A stretch of 64,000 nt of DNA. Origin: Terriglobia bacterium. Lineage in GTDB: Bacteria; Acidobacteriota; Terriglobia; UBA7540. The DNA is taken from positions 186,001 through 250,000 of the forward strand of contig DASTAW010000008.1 in NCBI GenBank assembly GCA_035712365.1, written 5' to 3'. The notes beneath the pieces are model-generated. The model was not told the origin of the DNA. It made no database searches and saw only the letters and a program-made list of their open reading frames with translations. The translations under genes and the position numbers were made by a program. This document shows, one piece after another, positions 43,285-52,500 of this stretch; positions within the stretch are counted from its first letter, which is position 1, and each line of letters opens with the position of its first letter.

Positions 43285-45369
43285 GTGGAACGTCGGGAAT
43301 TCATCAGAGATCTGCTGCTTGCGGGCGGAGCGCTGGCCTGCCGCCCCGGGCTCGAGCTTGCGGGCCCTGCGCCGCCGGCTGCCAACGCGGTCAAGCGCGT
43401 TCTGGTCGCCTTCACCTGTCATCTGGACGTGGGTTTCACCAATACGCAGGCGGCTGTCATCGCAAAATACTTTGATCAGTATTATCCTGCCGCCATGCAG
43501 ACTGCGAATACTCTACGGGACGGGAGTGACGATCGCTATATTTGGTCAACGGGCTCCTGGCTGCTTTACGAATACCTTGAGCACCTCACTGGCGCAGCAC
43601 AATCGCGGGCCGAACAGGCGATTGGGAGGGGCGACATGGCCTGGTACGCCGTGCCCTTCAACCTGGAAACCGAGATGCTTGACCGCTCGATGCTCGAAGG
43701 CGCAATGGGAATCTCAAGGGCGCTCGACTGGCGCTTCGGTAAGTCCACAGTCGGCGCAAAGATGAGCGATGTCCCGGGCCACACTCGCGGGCTGGTGGCG
43801 CCGTTTGCCGCAAACGGCGTGAAGCTGCTCGACATTGGAGTCAATGGCGCGAGCACCGTGCCCGAAGTTCCGCCGCTATTCGTCTGGAAGGAGCCCCAGG
43901 GCGCGTCGATTACCATGATGTACCACCATGGCTACGGCGGTGTCCTCCAGGTCCCGGGCTCGGACCTGGCGGTGGCAATCGACGTTCGAAACGACAACGC
44001 TGGTCCGCATTCCGTCGCGCAAGTGAAGAAAATCTACACCGGCCTGCGAAAGCAATTCCCCAACGCAAAAGTGAGCGCCGCCAATCTCAGCGAAATCGCT
44101 CTGGCCGTTGAACCCTATAAGGCCAACCTGCCGGTGGTGACCCAGGAGATCGGCGACACCTGGATTTACGGGGTGGCCAGCGACCCGGTGAAAGTGGCAC
44201 GGTATCGTGGAGTGATGCGCATGCGCAAGCAGTGGCTCGCCGAGGGTAAGTTCAAACCTGGCGATTCGACGGACCTCCGCCTGTTGCAGCACCTGCTGCT
44301 TCCTCCCGAACACACGTGGGGAGTTGATACAAAGCGGCTAAAGGATTACGTGCATTACACTCCGAAAGCGCTTGCCAGGGTGGTTGACGGTCCGCGGTTT
44401 CGATGGGCGGAAGACAGTTGGGCGGAAAAGCGGAAAGACATTGACCAGGCGGTCCAGAGTCTGCCGGCTGCCTTGCGGAGCGAGGCCCTGGCCCGCCTTC
44501 GCGCCCTCGAACCGAAGGCCCCCGACAGAACCCGACTCAGCCCGTACGCCGCAGGTTCAGAATTCGAAACGACCCATTACACTGTTGCCCTCGATCCCGA
44601 AACCGGCGCTATCCATCGGCTGCGCCTCAAAGACGGAGGCCGGGACTGGGCTTCAGCAGATCATCCGCTGGGATTGTTCGCCTATCAGACCCTTTCGGCG
44701 AAGGACTATGAAGATTATCGCGCCGCCTATATCATTGCGAAGACGTGGTGGGCTCCGATGGACTTCGGCAAGCCTGGCATCGAGAAGTTCGGCGCCGAGA
44801 GTCGCGTGTGGCTGCCGCGAGTGGCCGGGTGCTGGGCCGGCAAAGACGGCGACGGTTTTCGGATTGTCACTGAACTGCAAATCACCGACGCCGAAGCCGA
44901 GCGCGCTGATCGAGTCGCTTGGCCGAAGCAGATTTACCTTGACCTTCTCTTCTCTGACTCAGAACCCGCAGCCCACGTGGACTTCACCTGTCTCGGAAAG
45001 GCCGCCAATCGCCTGCCGGAAGCGATGTGGCTCAGCTTTCTGCCAAAGGCGCCGGAACAGCAAGGATGGACGCTCGATAAAGTCGACCAGCAGATTTCTC
45101 CCTTCGACGTGGTGAAGGGCGGCAATCGTCACATGCACGCGGTCACCAGCGGCATCTACTACAAAGATTCGCATGGAAGTTTTACGATCGAGACACTGGA
45201 CGCGCCGGCGGTGGCGCTGGGCGAGCGGTCGCCGATTTTCTACTCGACCGACCAGCCTGACATCACGAAGGGATTTCACTTCAGCCTGTTCAATAACGCC
45301 TGGGGCACAAACTATATCCAGTGGTTTGGAGAGGACACGCGGTTCCGGTTCATTCTGAGGGCGACGTGA
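43285..45369 (+). CDS. Tat-exported DUF5054/GH38-like carbohydrate-active protein
   Basis: 694 aa. The GTG-start N-terminus ERREFIRDLLLAGG is a twin-arginine signal; a pair of prolines and Ala (GPAPPAAN) suits cleavage. The catalytic-like module opens with AFTCHLDVGFTN (His46-x-Asp48), as in the HxDxGW zinc motif of GH38 alpha-mannosidases; VGAKMSDVPGHTRGLV and YHHGYGG continue this domain. A C-terminal beta domain (about 425-694) begins FETTHYTVALDPETGAIHRL. I place it in DUF5054, which is related to GH38. Relics of a second copy lie at 21411 and 25071. It is probably a periplasmic glycosidase; substrate unknown. Confidence 0.82.
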   Translation: MERREFIRDLLLAGGALACRPGLELAGPAPPAANAVKRVLVAFTCHLDVGFTNTQAAVIAKYFDQYYPAAMQTANTLRDGSDDRYIWSTGSWLLYEYLEHLTGAAQSRAEQAIGRGDMAWYAVPFNLETEMLDRSMLEGAMGISRALDWRFGKSTVGAKMSDVPGHTRGLVAPFAANGVKLLDIGVNGASTVPEVPPLFVWKEPQGASITMMYHHGYGGVLQVPGSDLAVAIDVRNDNAGPHSVAQVKKIYTGLRKQFPNAKVSAANLSEIALAVEPYKANLPVVTQEIGDTWIYGVASDPVKVARYRGVMRMRKQWLAEGKFKPGDSTDLRLLQHLLLPPEHTWGVDTKRLKDYVHYTPKALARVVDGPRFRWAEDSWAEKRKDIDQAVQSLPAALRSEALARLRALEPKAPDRTRLSPYAAGSEFETTHYTVALDPETGAIHRLRLKDGGRDWASADHPLGLFAYQTLSAKDYEDYRAAYIIAKTWWAPMDFGKPGIEKFGAESRVWLPRVAGCWAGKDGDGFRIVTELQITDAEAERADRVAWPKQIYLDLLFSDSEPAAHVDFTCLGKAANRLPEAMWLSFLPKAPEQQGWTLDKVDQQISPFDVVKGGNRHMHAVTSGIYYKDSHGSFTIETLDAPAVALGERSPIFYSTDQPDITKGFHFSLFNNAWGTNYIQWFGEDTRFRFILRAT

Positions 45370-45406
45370 TTCTCTCTGTCCGGGCGTGTTTTGGCCCAGG
45401 CAGCGA

Positions 45407-46954
45407 CTACGCCTTTCGCGGTGACCGCGCGGAGACCACAACAAAGGGCTTCCATTTCAGGTCCGGCTGGAAGGGATAGCTGGGAATCCGGTGGTAATTG
45501 GTTAGGTTCACTATGTCCTGGTCGACAGATCCTTCAGTGAGGGCCATGAGGTTGGGATTGGCGATTTTGTTAATTTCAGGCTCCAGATAACCGGCCTTGA
45601 CCACAATAATCTTGAATCTGGTGGGTTCGAGTCCCAGCGACGTAAAATCCTTGATATAGTGGAAAGGACGCCGCCGCTCTGTCAGGACCACCGAGATTCC
45701 TTCAGTCTCAATCACGGCTTGCCGGCCGAGCGGGTCGTCCCTGTGCGACAGAAATTGCACTCGAGCTCTGGCGTGTACGGGCTTGCTGGCGTTGGGGTCA
45801 AGGGTTGCGCCAATGTTAAGCGGGACGGTTCGGCCCGCACCGGCCCGATAACAGGCATCGGTGGCAGGCTTGTCGCAGATGCCGGCGATCACCACACTGC
45901 GGACGTGGCGCTGGAGCAGCGCCGCCAGCACGTCCGCGCGATCATCGGTACCGCCGGCGGTCGGGTTGTCTCCCGAATCGGAAATCACCACCGGATGCGT
46001 TTGCAGACTCACTGCTTTATCGATGACTTCATCGAGCGGTCCCGTGGGCACGCCGAACTGGAACTCCTTTCTAGCGTCCCAGTATTGCTGCGCGAGCGAT
46101 AGAGCATCTTTCTTTAGCGCGGCGGGCTGCGTGCCGGTGAGAACGGCGCTGGCCGTACACTTCGGCTCGTCGGCCCACACGTATCCTACCAACAGCGAAG
46201 CGTCCAGCACGCCCGGTTGGGCATTAATGCCGGGCAGTTGCGCCCATAACCGCTTGGCAGGCTGGTAGCGCGTGCTGCTGCGCTCGCCCGGCATCAGCAC
46301 CGGAATGGGTGACCAGACCAGGGTGGGGCGAATACGCTGATCGAGACAACGGACCAGCATGTCGCAGGCGCGCTGCGTGGTTTCCTCGCGGTCAATGTGC
46401 GGGGCCGTCCGGTAGGCTGAAAGCATGTCCAGACTGTCGATGATTCGATGGCTGAGGCTTCCGTGCAGGTCAAAGCTGGCGGTAATGAGGCAGCCCTTGC
46501 CAACCACTTCCCGGGCGGAAGCAATCCAGTCACCGTCGCCGTCCTGCATGCCTTCTACTGACATGGCGCCGTGCATGGCAAGATAGAGGCCGTCCAGTGG
46601 GAGCAGCGCTTTGACACGATCGAGAAATTCAGACTTCAGCTTCTGATATGTCTTCGCTTCCACCGCACCGCCGGGCACGGCGTCAGCCAGCAGGGTGGGC
46701 TGGAAGGGATAAGGATATTTCTTCAACATGCTGAAGAACGGCATGTCCGCCAGCGTCTGTCCCCGGCTTACGGCAAAATCCTCCGTGCGGGTGAGAATGG
46801 GCGTGTAAGTGCTGCACTCAATTCGAATGCCACCAAAGGCCACGCGTTTGGGTTCCGCGCCACCGCCGGCTTGAGGCGCCGCGAAGCCTGCCAATGGAGC
46901 GCCCAATGCCGCCATCGCTGTGGTTTTCAAAAACGCTCTGCGTTTCAAGTTCAT
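45407..46954 (-). CDS. M81-family (MlrC-like) metallopeptidase, Tat-exported
   Basis: 515 aa. The signal is NLKRRAFLKTTAMAALG (twin arginine). FGGIRIECSTYTPI starts the M81 domain. LAMHGAMSVEGMQDGDGDW, SFDLHGSLSHRI and HIDREETTQRA carry the zinc residues, and DSGDNPTAGGTDDRADV is the C-terminal signature. MlrC cleaves small peptides, such as the tetrapeptide from microcystin breakdown. The natural substrate in this organism is unknown, perhaps an amidated or D-amino-acid peptide. It converges with the DUF5054 gene and follows a sugar-porter gene on the same strand (39 bp apart). Confidence 0.9.
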   Translation of the reverse strand: MNLKRRAFLKTTAMAALGAPLAGFAAPQAGGGAEPKRVAFGGIRIECSTYTPILTRTEDFAVSRGQTLADMPFFSMLKKYPYPFQPTLLADAVPGGAVEAKTYQKLKSEFLDRVKALLPLDGLYLAMHGAMSVEGMQDGDGDWIASAREVVGKGCLITASFDLHGSLSHRIIDSLDMLSAYRTAPHIDREETTQRACDMLVRCLDQRIRPTLVWSPIPVLMPGERSSTRYQPAKRLWAQLPGINAQPGVLDASLLVGYVWADEPKCTASAVLTGTQPAALKKDALSLAQQYWDARKEFQFGVPTGPLDEVIDKAVSLQTHPVVISDSGDNPTAGGTDDRADVLAALLQRHVRSVVIAGICDKPATDACYRAGAGRTVPLNIGATLDPNASKPVHARARVQFLSHRDDPLGRQAVIETEGISVVLTERRRPFHYIKDFTSLGLEPTRFKIIVVKAGYLEPEINKIANPNLMALTEGSVDQDIVNLTNYHRIPSYPFQPDLKWKPFVVVSARSPRKA

Positions 46955-46993
46955 TCCCCCCTTGCCCGGCAGATGAACCGCTGCGCAGATTGC

Positions 46994-48316
46994 CTATGCA
47001 ATCCCCAGCTTCTTTTGCATGTCCTCGAGCGTGATGCCTTTGGTTTCCGGGTAGATGAAAAGGACCACAAAGAACTGCAGCACCATCATGGCGGCAAAGA
47101 AGGCGAACGGATAGGCGCCGGACGATGCTGCCATCAGGGGAAAACTCCACGAGATAAGCGCATTCATGAACCAGTGCGAGAAGCTACCCAGGCTCTGGCC
47201 CTTGGCTCGAACGCGATTGGGGAATACCTCGCTGAGGTAGACCCAGATGACGGCCCCTTGCGAGAACCCGAAGAACGCGATGAAGCCGATGAGCAGCCAC
47301 AACAGCAGATTTTCATGCGCCGAGGTGAAGAAAACGACCGCCACGCCCGCCAGGCAGGCAGCCATGCCAACGGACCCGATCAACAACAGCATCTTGCGCC
47401 CCAGGCGATCAATCACCGCCATGGCGATGATCGTGAACAGAAGGTTGGTGGCGCCCACGGCTACGGCCTGAATATCGCCCGACAGCCCACTGAACCCCGC
47501 GTGCGCAAAGATGTCGTTCAAATAATAAAGAATGGCATTGATGCCGGAAAGCTGGTTGAACACGCCGATCGACACCGCGAGAAAAATCGGCAGCCGGTAT
47601 TTTCCTGCGAACAAAGGTTCCTTCTTGCGCTCAAGGTGCATCGATTCGAGAATGTCATTCAGTTCTTGCTCGGCATTCTCTTCCCCCACCTGCAGGAGCA
47701 CCGTTCGCGCTTCGTCCAATCGTTTTTTCTCGACCAGCCAGCGCGGGCTTCGAGGAATCCCAAACAGCATTCCTAGAAAAAGTGCGGCCGGGATGGCGGC
47801 AATGCCCAGCTTCCACCGCCAGTCGGTCGGGCCAGGCTGCATCAGCGCGATGATGTAGTTGGAGAAATAAGCAAGCAGAATTCCAAACACGATGTTGAAC
47901 TGGAAGAAGCCAACCAGTCGCCCGCGCCACTTTGCCGGTGAGATTTCTGCGATGTACATCGGGCCCAGGACGGAAGAGCCGCCAATGCCCAGCCCGCCCA
48001 GGAAACGGAAGAACAGAAGCGGATACCATCCCCAGGCGAAAGCGCAGCCCAGCGCCGAAGCCAGGTACAGGCCGGCCAGCACGCGCAGGCTGTTGCGGCG
48101 TCCGAACCGATCCCCGGGGATTCCGGCAGTCGTCGCCCCAACTATGGCGCCCCAAAGCGCGATGGCCACCGTCATGCCCAACAGGCCGGGCGTGAGTCTA
48201 TAGGTGATGGTCAGTGCGCGCGTTGTTCCGGAAATTACGGCCGTATCAAAACCAAATAGAAGGCCGCCCAGCGCCGCCACAACGGTGCTCTTGATCAGGT
48301 ATCGGCTCAGCTTCAT
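46994..48316 (-). CDS. Sugar porter-family MFS transporter
   Basis: 440 aa, twelve membrane helices, start Met at 48316 (MKLSRYLIKSTVVAALGGLLFG is a normal MFS start). Sugar-porter motifs are GDRFGRRNS (loop 2-3), RFLGGLGIGGSS, PRSPRWLVEK, QLSGINAILYY, DRLGRKMLLL and PETKGITLEDM. It should import a hexose or pentose by proton symport. It lies between a PfkB kinase and the M81 peptidase, all on one strand, which points to a sugar uptake and phosphorylation unit. Confidence 0.92.
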   Translation of the reverse strand: MKLSRYLIKSTVVAALGGLLFGFDTAVISGTTRALTITYRLTPGLLGMTVAIALWGAIVGATTAGIPGDRFGRRNSLRVLAGLYLASALGCAFAWGWYPLLFFRFLGGLGIGGSSVLGPMYIAEISPAKWRGRLVGFFQFNIVFGILLAYFSNYIIALMQPGPTDWRWKLGIAAIPAALFLGMLFGIPRSPRWLVEKKRLDEARTVLLQVGEENAEQELNDILESMHLERKKEPLFAGKYRLPIFLAVSIGVFNQLSGINAILYYLNDIFAHAGFSGLSGDIQAVAVGATNLLFTIIAMAVIDRLGRKMLLLIGSVGMAACLAGVAVVFFTSAHENLLLWLLIGFIAFFGFSQGAVIWVYLSEVFPNRVRAKGQSLGSFSHWFMNALISWSFPLMAASSGAYPFAFFAAMMVLQFFVVLFIYPETKGITLEDMQKKLGIA

Positions 48317-48404
48317 GTCATTCGCTTGAATATTGGATTGAACTTCAGCCCTCGGTCCCAATCAGCTTCGACCTCAAGACCTGCAAAGATATCAGGTCAG
48401 CGCG

Positions 48405-49292
48405 TCACTTGCCCAGCGTTTTGATTTCGTCAGTGGTCCAGGGAGGAATGGCGCCCGGGCGGCTGGCGACCAGTGCTCCGACGCGATTCGCAAAATCCGC
48501 CACCTGCCCGGCAGGCCATTGGCTACCCAGCCCATGGAGGAACGCTGCCGCGAAAGCATCACCCGCGCCGACCGCATCAACCACTTTCACGGGGTAACCT
48601 CGGGCACTGATAAATTTTTCGCCAACCAGCAAAGCACAGCCTTCGGCTCCCCGCGTCACGCATACAGCTTCCCAGCCAAAAAAAGTGGAGTACTTACGGC
48701 AGAAGTCTTCCAGGTTGGAATGCGACCAGCCGCACATACGGCCGACCACGGGCACCTCTTCGGCATTCAGCTTGACGACAGTGGCCTGTGCCATGAGTTC
48801 ACGGACAAGGTGCGGCGTATAGCAAGAGGGGCGGAGGTTAATGTCATAAAAGCGCCGCGCGCCACCTTGTGCGGCAAGCAGCTTACCCGTGACGTCACGG
48901 GCCTGTGAACTCATCTGATGAAGTGTTCCAAAATAAATCCAGTCCGGAGCGGGAGAAAACAGTTCCTTAAAGTCCGCAGCCGACAACTCCGGAAAGTCGT
49001 ACGCGGCCGGATGTTCGATGCGGAAGCTCGGCTGGCCTTTGCGATCAAGCATGACGGATGCGGTGCCGGTCGGTAAACCTTCCGCACGGCGAACGAAGCG
49101 GGTGGAAAGTTTCATTTGGGTCATGTGTTCGAGCACCCGGTCGCCCCGCTCATCGCGTCCGACCGCGCTGATAAAGTGGACCTCGTGCCCAAGCCTGCTG
49201 GCATGGGCGGCAAAGTTGAACGGTGCGCCGCCAAGATGCTCCTCGCCACCGATGACGTCCCACAACACTTCGCCGATGCTGACAATTTTCAT
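48405..49292 (-). CDS. PfkB-family carbohydrate kinase (fructokinase-like)
   Basis: 295 aa from the ATG at 49292 (MKIVSIGEVLWDVIGG). HLGGAPFNFAAHASRLG is the substrate lid; DAVGAGDAFAAAFLHG is the ATP-binding/catalytic motif with the base Asp. The start and GGAPFN resemble fructokinases more than ribokinases. It lies 88 bp upstream of the sugar porter and would phosphorylate the imported sugar. No isomerase is nearby. Confidence 0.9.
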   Translation of the reverse strand: MKIVSIGEVLWDVIGGEEHLGGAPFNFAAHASRLGHEVHFISAVGRDERGDRVLEHMTQMKLSTRFVRRAEGLPTGTASVMLDRKGQPSFRIEHPAAYDFPELSAADFKELFSPAPDWIYFGTLHQMSSQARDVTGKLLAAQGGARRFYDINLRPSCYTPHLVRELMAQATVVKLNAEEVPVVGRMCGWSHSNLEDFCRKYSTFFGWEAVCVTRGAEGCALLVGEKFISARGYPVKVVDAVGAGDAFAAAFLHGLGSQWPAGQVADFANRVGALVASRPGAIPPWTTDEIKTLGK

Positions 49293-49579
49293 GAACGGCT
49301 TTCTCTGGAGAACTGCGCCTGCGCACTCTTCGTGTAAAATGTGCGCCGTTTTTATCACGCCGATTTCAGGTTCCAGATGCCAAGCTTCACAATCTTTGCA
49401 CTCCCGCCGCTGGAAATACAATTCAGTATTCCGGCTGAGAAACGCTCTGAAGGCCTGCGTGATGCTGTACGGGTGGAAACAGGAGTTCGAAACTCCGAAG
49501 CTAGTTCGGGCTGAAACGTGCTGCGTTGCACCGTGGCAAGAAGCTAAATGGCGGACAACCTGATTGCACTGTGAAAGGA

Positions 49580-49656
49580 TGGTACGCCCGGAGAGATTCG
49601 AACTCCCGACCCCTTGCTTCGTAGGCAAGTGCTCTATCCAGCTGAGCTACGGGCGC
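49580..49656 (-). tRNA. tRNA-Arg (anticodon ACG)
   Basis: Reverse strand: acceptor GCGCCCG pairs with CGGGCGT, D arm GCTC/GAGC, anticodon stem CTTGC/GCAAG with loop CTACGAA (anticodon ACG), T arm TCGGGAGTTCGAATCTCTCC-like with a canonical TTCGAAT loop, and an encoded CCA at 49580-49582. Confidence 0.96.
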
Positions 49657-49701
49657 AGACAGGAACGCCAGATCAACCCTGCGTTCGCCTTCGAGACCTT
49701 A

Positions 49702-49730
49702 ATTTTGCACGTCCACTGCACGGATGTCAA
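49702..49730 (-). promoter_or_regulatory. Putative sigma70 promoter for tRNA-Arg
   Basis: On the reverse strand TTGACA (49725-49730) and CAAAAT (49702-49707) are separated by 17 bp, with the tRNA 5' end about 45 bp further on. Confidence 0.5.
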
Positions 49731-49809
49731 CGCAACCGTCGCGGTGGATGCAATCTTTGAACCATACCCAAAGCATGGCGCGCAATGCCAAGGCACGTGC
49801 TGGCTGATC

Positions 49810-50484
49810 TTACTGCTGGAAGACGATGCTCTTTAGATGTGAAAGCGGCTCCGAGAAATCGAAGACATCGTCGCTCGAGGGATTATACTTGTCCGTAATC
49901 CCCAGGAAACGGGCCTCCGCTGGCTGCGTGGTTGGCATCAGGTACTTGCCGTGCTCGACCCGGCCGTTGGTCAGTGTCAGCGTAATATCACCGCTCTGGA
50001 ACTCCACCCGGCTAATCTTGGAAAATTCCTGAACGTCGGCCTCGCCACTGCTCATCAGCAAGGGAAAGGCCGTAATGGCAGGCACCGCGACCAGCAGGGA
50101 ACCGCGGCCGCCAGGAGGGTAATAATCGATATAGGCATCAAAAACTCGCGTGGTGTTGCCGCTGGCGTCCGTGACGGTGGCGGTATAGCCAAAACGCTTC
50201 CAGAGTTCAACGATGCTCTGTCTCTGTTCAGCCGGGCTGGTGGTCACCGTGTAGGGTAAACTGCCCTCCGAAAGCTGCACTTTCTCAACCCGCATGTCCG
50301 GGAGGTCAAAATGCTTATAAATGACGACTGAAGAATCCTGATGGATCAGAATGGCATCTTGCTGGATGACGCGTTGGCGCCCGTCTGCCGTCGCCTGATA
50401 AATAGTATCAGCTTTCAGCAGGAATACCGGCGCAACGAGGAAGAGAATCATCAGCGAGGCGCGTGCCTGAATTGTTTTCCGCAT
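49810..50484 (-). CDS. Exported protein of unknown function
   Basis: 224 aa with a signal peptide (core SLMILFLVAPVFLLKADT). The remainder is beta-rich (VVIYKHFDLPDMRVEKVQL; RVEFQSGDITLTLTNGRVEHG) with a hydrophobic segment in the middle (SLLVAVPAITAFPLLMS). I do not recognise the family. It follows a TPR-protein gene on the same strand, with a hairpin terminator directly before its start, so read-through or an independent promoter would be needed. Confidence 0.7.
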   Translation of the reverse strand: MRKTIQARASLMILFLVAPVFLLKADTIYQATADGRQRVIQQDAILIHQDSSVVIYKHFDLPDMRVEKVQLSEGSLPYTVTTSPAEQRQSIVELWKRFGYTATVTDASGNTTRVFDAYIDYYPPGGRGSLLVAVPAITAFPLLMSSGEADVQEFSKISRVEFQSGDITLTLTNGRVEHGKYLMPTTQPAEARFLGITDKYNPSSDDVFDFSEPLSHLKSIVFQQ

Positions 50485-50516
50485 GAGAAAGGCCCCGCCA
50501 TTCTTAAGACGGGGCC
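50485..50516 (-). terminator. Rho-independent terminator after the TPR-protein gene
   Basis: On the reverse strand GGCCCCG (50510-50516) pairs with CGGGGCC (50491-50497) and is followed by TTTCTC. It lies about 30 bp after the TPR-gene stop and touches the next start codon. Confidence 0.65.
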
Positions 50517-50544
50517 CAGGTCTCCATCTTAGAGGCGGGTGCGA

Positions 50545-51612
50545 CTACTTTTTCTTCTTGTACTGCGTCGACACCGATCCCTGAATTGTCGCGATCATCT
50601 CTTTGGCGGCCTCGGCGTTCGGCCCATTGGGATCAAGCGTAAGATATTGCTGGAAGGCCTCGACGGTGCCGTCGGGAGCCTTTACTTTGCCGTCCGCGGT
50701 CATCGTGGCCTTGCCCATCAAGGCCTGCCCTTCAAGATAGTATGCATCCGCATTTTTGGGATCCAGGCTGATGACCTTCTTGAAAGCAGTAAGCGCGTCA
50801 TCCATTTTCCCTGAGTTGTACAGGATTGCGCCGACGTTGAAGTAGTAACGGCCGGCATTGGTTGGGTCAAGCGTCGCAGCTTTCTCGAATTCCGCGTACG
50901 CCTCCGGAAGCTTGCCGGTCGAGGCATAAACGCTGCCCAGATTGTTGTGAAGAGCGGCGTCATCGGGGGTCAACTGAATGGCCTTCTGGTACGTTTCCAC
51001 AGCCTTATCGTTCTCCTTGGCCTTGGCGTAGCTGTCGGCCAGGCGCGCCAGCACCACAGGGACGTTTTTCTCCTTGGCCAACGTGAGCGCCTGTTCAAAA
51101 GCTGCGGCAGCCTCCTTGTATTGCCCCTGCGTATACATAGCATTTCCCTCATCAAAATACTGCTTAAGCCCTTTATACTGCTTTTCCTGCTTGGCCTGCT
51201 CTTCAGCCTGCTTGGCCATTTCAGGGTTCTTCTTCATCTCATCCTGCCGCTGCTGCTGTTGCTGTGCCATTTCCTTCGGGAGATCAAAATCGACGTCGGT
51301 GGGCTCGCCAAGGCCGATATGCTTCTCGATGTAATACAACGTCTGCCCGGTGGGGCTTTGCAGGGTAATCTTATAATTTCCAATGGGCAATCCGATGTAC
51401 ACGAATTCTCCCTTCTTGCCCGTCTTGGTCTTATAAGTCGACTTGATGTCCAGCCGGTCGATGAGAACAATGCACTTGGCGCACGGCTGGCCATCCTGCT
51501 GTATGGCCTTTCCCTGCACGCCGCCGGTCTGGGCATAGATTGGCATCGCCATCCCCAAAGCTGCGAAAGCAAAAACCAAACCCAAAATCTTCCGCGCTGA
51601 CATAAACTTCAT
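50545..51612 (-). CDS. Exported TPR-repeat protein with N-terminal carboxypeptidase-regulatory-like domain
   Basis: 355 aa, start ATG with GAGGAGG upstream. Signal peptide ARKILGLVFAFAALGMAMPIYAQ; residues 30-110 form a Cna-B/CarboxypepD_reg-like domain with a CAKC pair (GQPCAKCIVLIDR); a Gln/Lys-rich linker (about 115-145) leads to four to five TPRs (AAAAFEQALTLAKEK, AVETYQKAIQLTPDDAALHNNLGSVY-type repeats). It is a periplasmic or outer-membrane scaffold for protein contacts. Tail KKKK. Promoter at 51646-51674. Confidence 0.87.
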   Translation of the reverse strand: MKFMSARKILGLVFAFAALGMAMPIYAQTGGVQGKAIQQDGQPCAKCIVLIDRLDIKSTYKTKTGKKGEFVYIGLPIGNYKITLQSPTGQTLYYIEKHIGLGEPTDVDFDLPKEMAQQQQQRQDEMKKNPEMAKQAEEQAKQEKQYKGLKQYFDEGNAMYTQGQYKEAAAAFEQALTLAKEKNVPVVLARLADSYAKAKENDKAVETYQKAIQLTPDDAALHNNLGSVYASTGKLPEAYAEFEKAATLDPTNAGRYYFNVGAILYNSGKMDDALTAFKKVISLDPKNADAYYLEGQALMGKATMTADGKVKAPDGTVEAFQQYLTLDPNGPNAEAAKEMIATIQGSVSTQYKKKK

Positions 51613-51645
51613 TGGAACCTCCTCAACTCTTTCTCGCCAGGTTTC

Positions 51646-51674
51646 ATTCTAACTTCATCCTTTTCTGCGCTCAA
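51646..51674 (-). promoter_or_regulatory. Putative sigma70 promoter for the TPR-protein gene
   Basis: Reverse strand TTGAGC (51669-51674) and TAGAAT (51646-51651) with a 17-bp spacer, about 35 bp upstream of the start codon. Confidence 0.55.
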
Positions 51675-51706
51675 CCCAATCCTTCCCGCGAAAGCGACGG
51701 GAACTC

Positions 51707-52438
51707 TCAGCTTGCAGGGGACGGTAGCGGAGTGTATCGTGGACGGACCGCATAGGCAATAGGGTCTTCCAGGCCCGCCTCCTGGAAGGCCCTCAAGCGC
51801 AGCGCGCAGCTATCGCAGACGCCGCAGGCCACATCCTGCCGCTGATAGCACGACCAGGTAAGATGCAGAGGGGCGGCAAGCTCAATCCCTTTCTGAATAA
51901 TCTGACTCTTGCGCATCTGGATAACCGGCGTCACAATTTCGATGCGGGTATCCGGCTTGGTCCCAACTTCAACCACACGGTTGAATGCCTCGTAATACTC
52001 GGGGCGGCAATCCGGATAACCAGAACTGTCTTCCGCCACTGCCCCGATAAAAATTTTGCGGGCCCCAATGACCTCACTCCATGAAACAGCCACGGAAAGA
52101 AAATGCGCGTTGCGGAACGGCACGTAACTCGAGGGAATTTCCCGGCGTTCCAGGTTTGCAGCATCGACCGGGATGGTGGGATCGGTAAGGCTTGATCCTC
52201 CAATCTGTTTCAGGTGCTCGAGCCGGCAGACGAGGCGCCGCTCAATCTGATAGAAGTCCGCGAGCGCATTGAAAGCCTCCAGCTCCCTGCCCTCGGTCCG
52301 CTGCCCGTAGAGCAGATGCAGGAGAGCCAGCCGATTTTCCAGATTGGCGATCGCCGTGGTCACACAACTGTCCATGCCGCCGCTGGACAGGACCACCGCC
52401 AAGGGCCGCTGGCGGCGGGCTTGACGATCATTCAGCAA
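51707..52438 (-). CDS. queC: 7-cyano-7-deazaguanine synthase (queuosine pathway)
   Basis: 243 aa. The PP-loop ATPase motif is [15 protein letters not shown]; the zinc Cys cluster is [19 protein letters not shown]. QueC turns 7-carboxy-7-deazaguanine into preQ0 with ATP and ammonia. The frame continues upstream to a TTG at 52456; TTG at 52438 is preferred because GGGGGGA then lies about 9 bp upstream. queE lies just upstream on the same strand, giving consecutive pathway steps. queD and queF are not in the window. Confidence 0.94.
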   Translation of the reverse strand: MLNDRQARRQRPLAVVLSSGGMDSCVTTAIANLENRLALLHLLYGQRTEGRELEAFNALADFYQIERRLVCRLEHLKQIGGSSLTDPTIPVDAANLERREIPSSYVPFRNAHFLSVAVSWSEVIGARKIFIGAVAEDSSGYPDCRPEYYEAFNRVVEVGTKPDTRIEIVTPVIQMRKSQIIQKGIELAAPLHLTWSCYQRQDVACGVCDSCALRLRAFQEAGLEDPIAYAVRPRYTPLPSPAS

Positions 52439-52500
52439 AAGGTAATTTCCCCCCAATGAGCTTTTAACTTATCAGGCTGCAATGCCCGCGAAAATCCACA

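Noticed and set aside
46571-47776. 401-codon open frame antisense to the M81 and MFS genes
   Set aside because: Spans two opposite-strand genes with strong motifs; product is His/Gln/Arg-rich without recognisable content.
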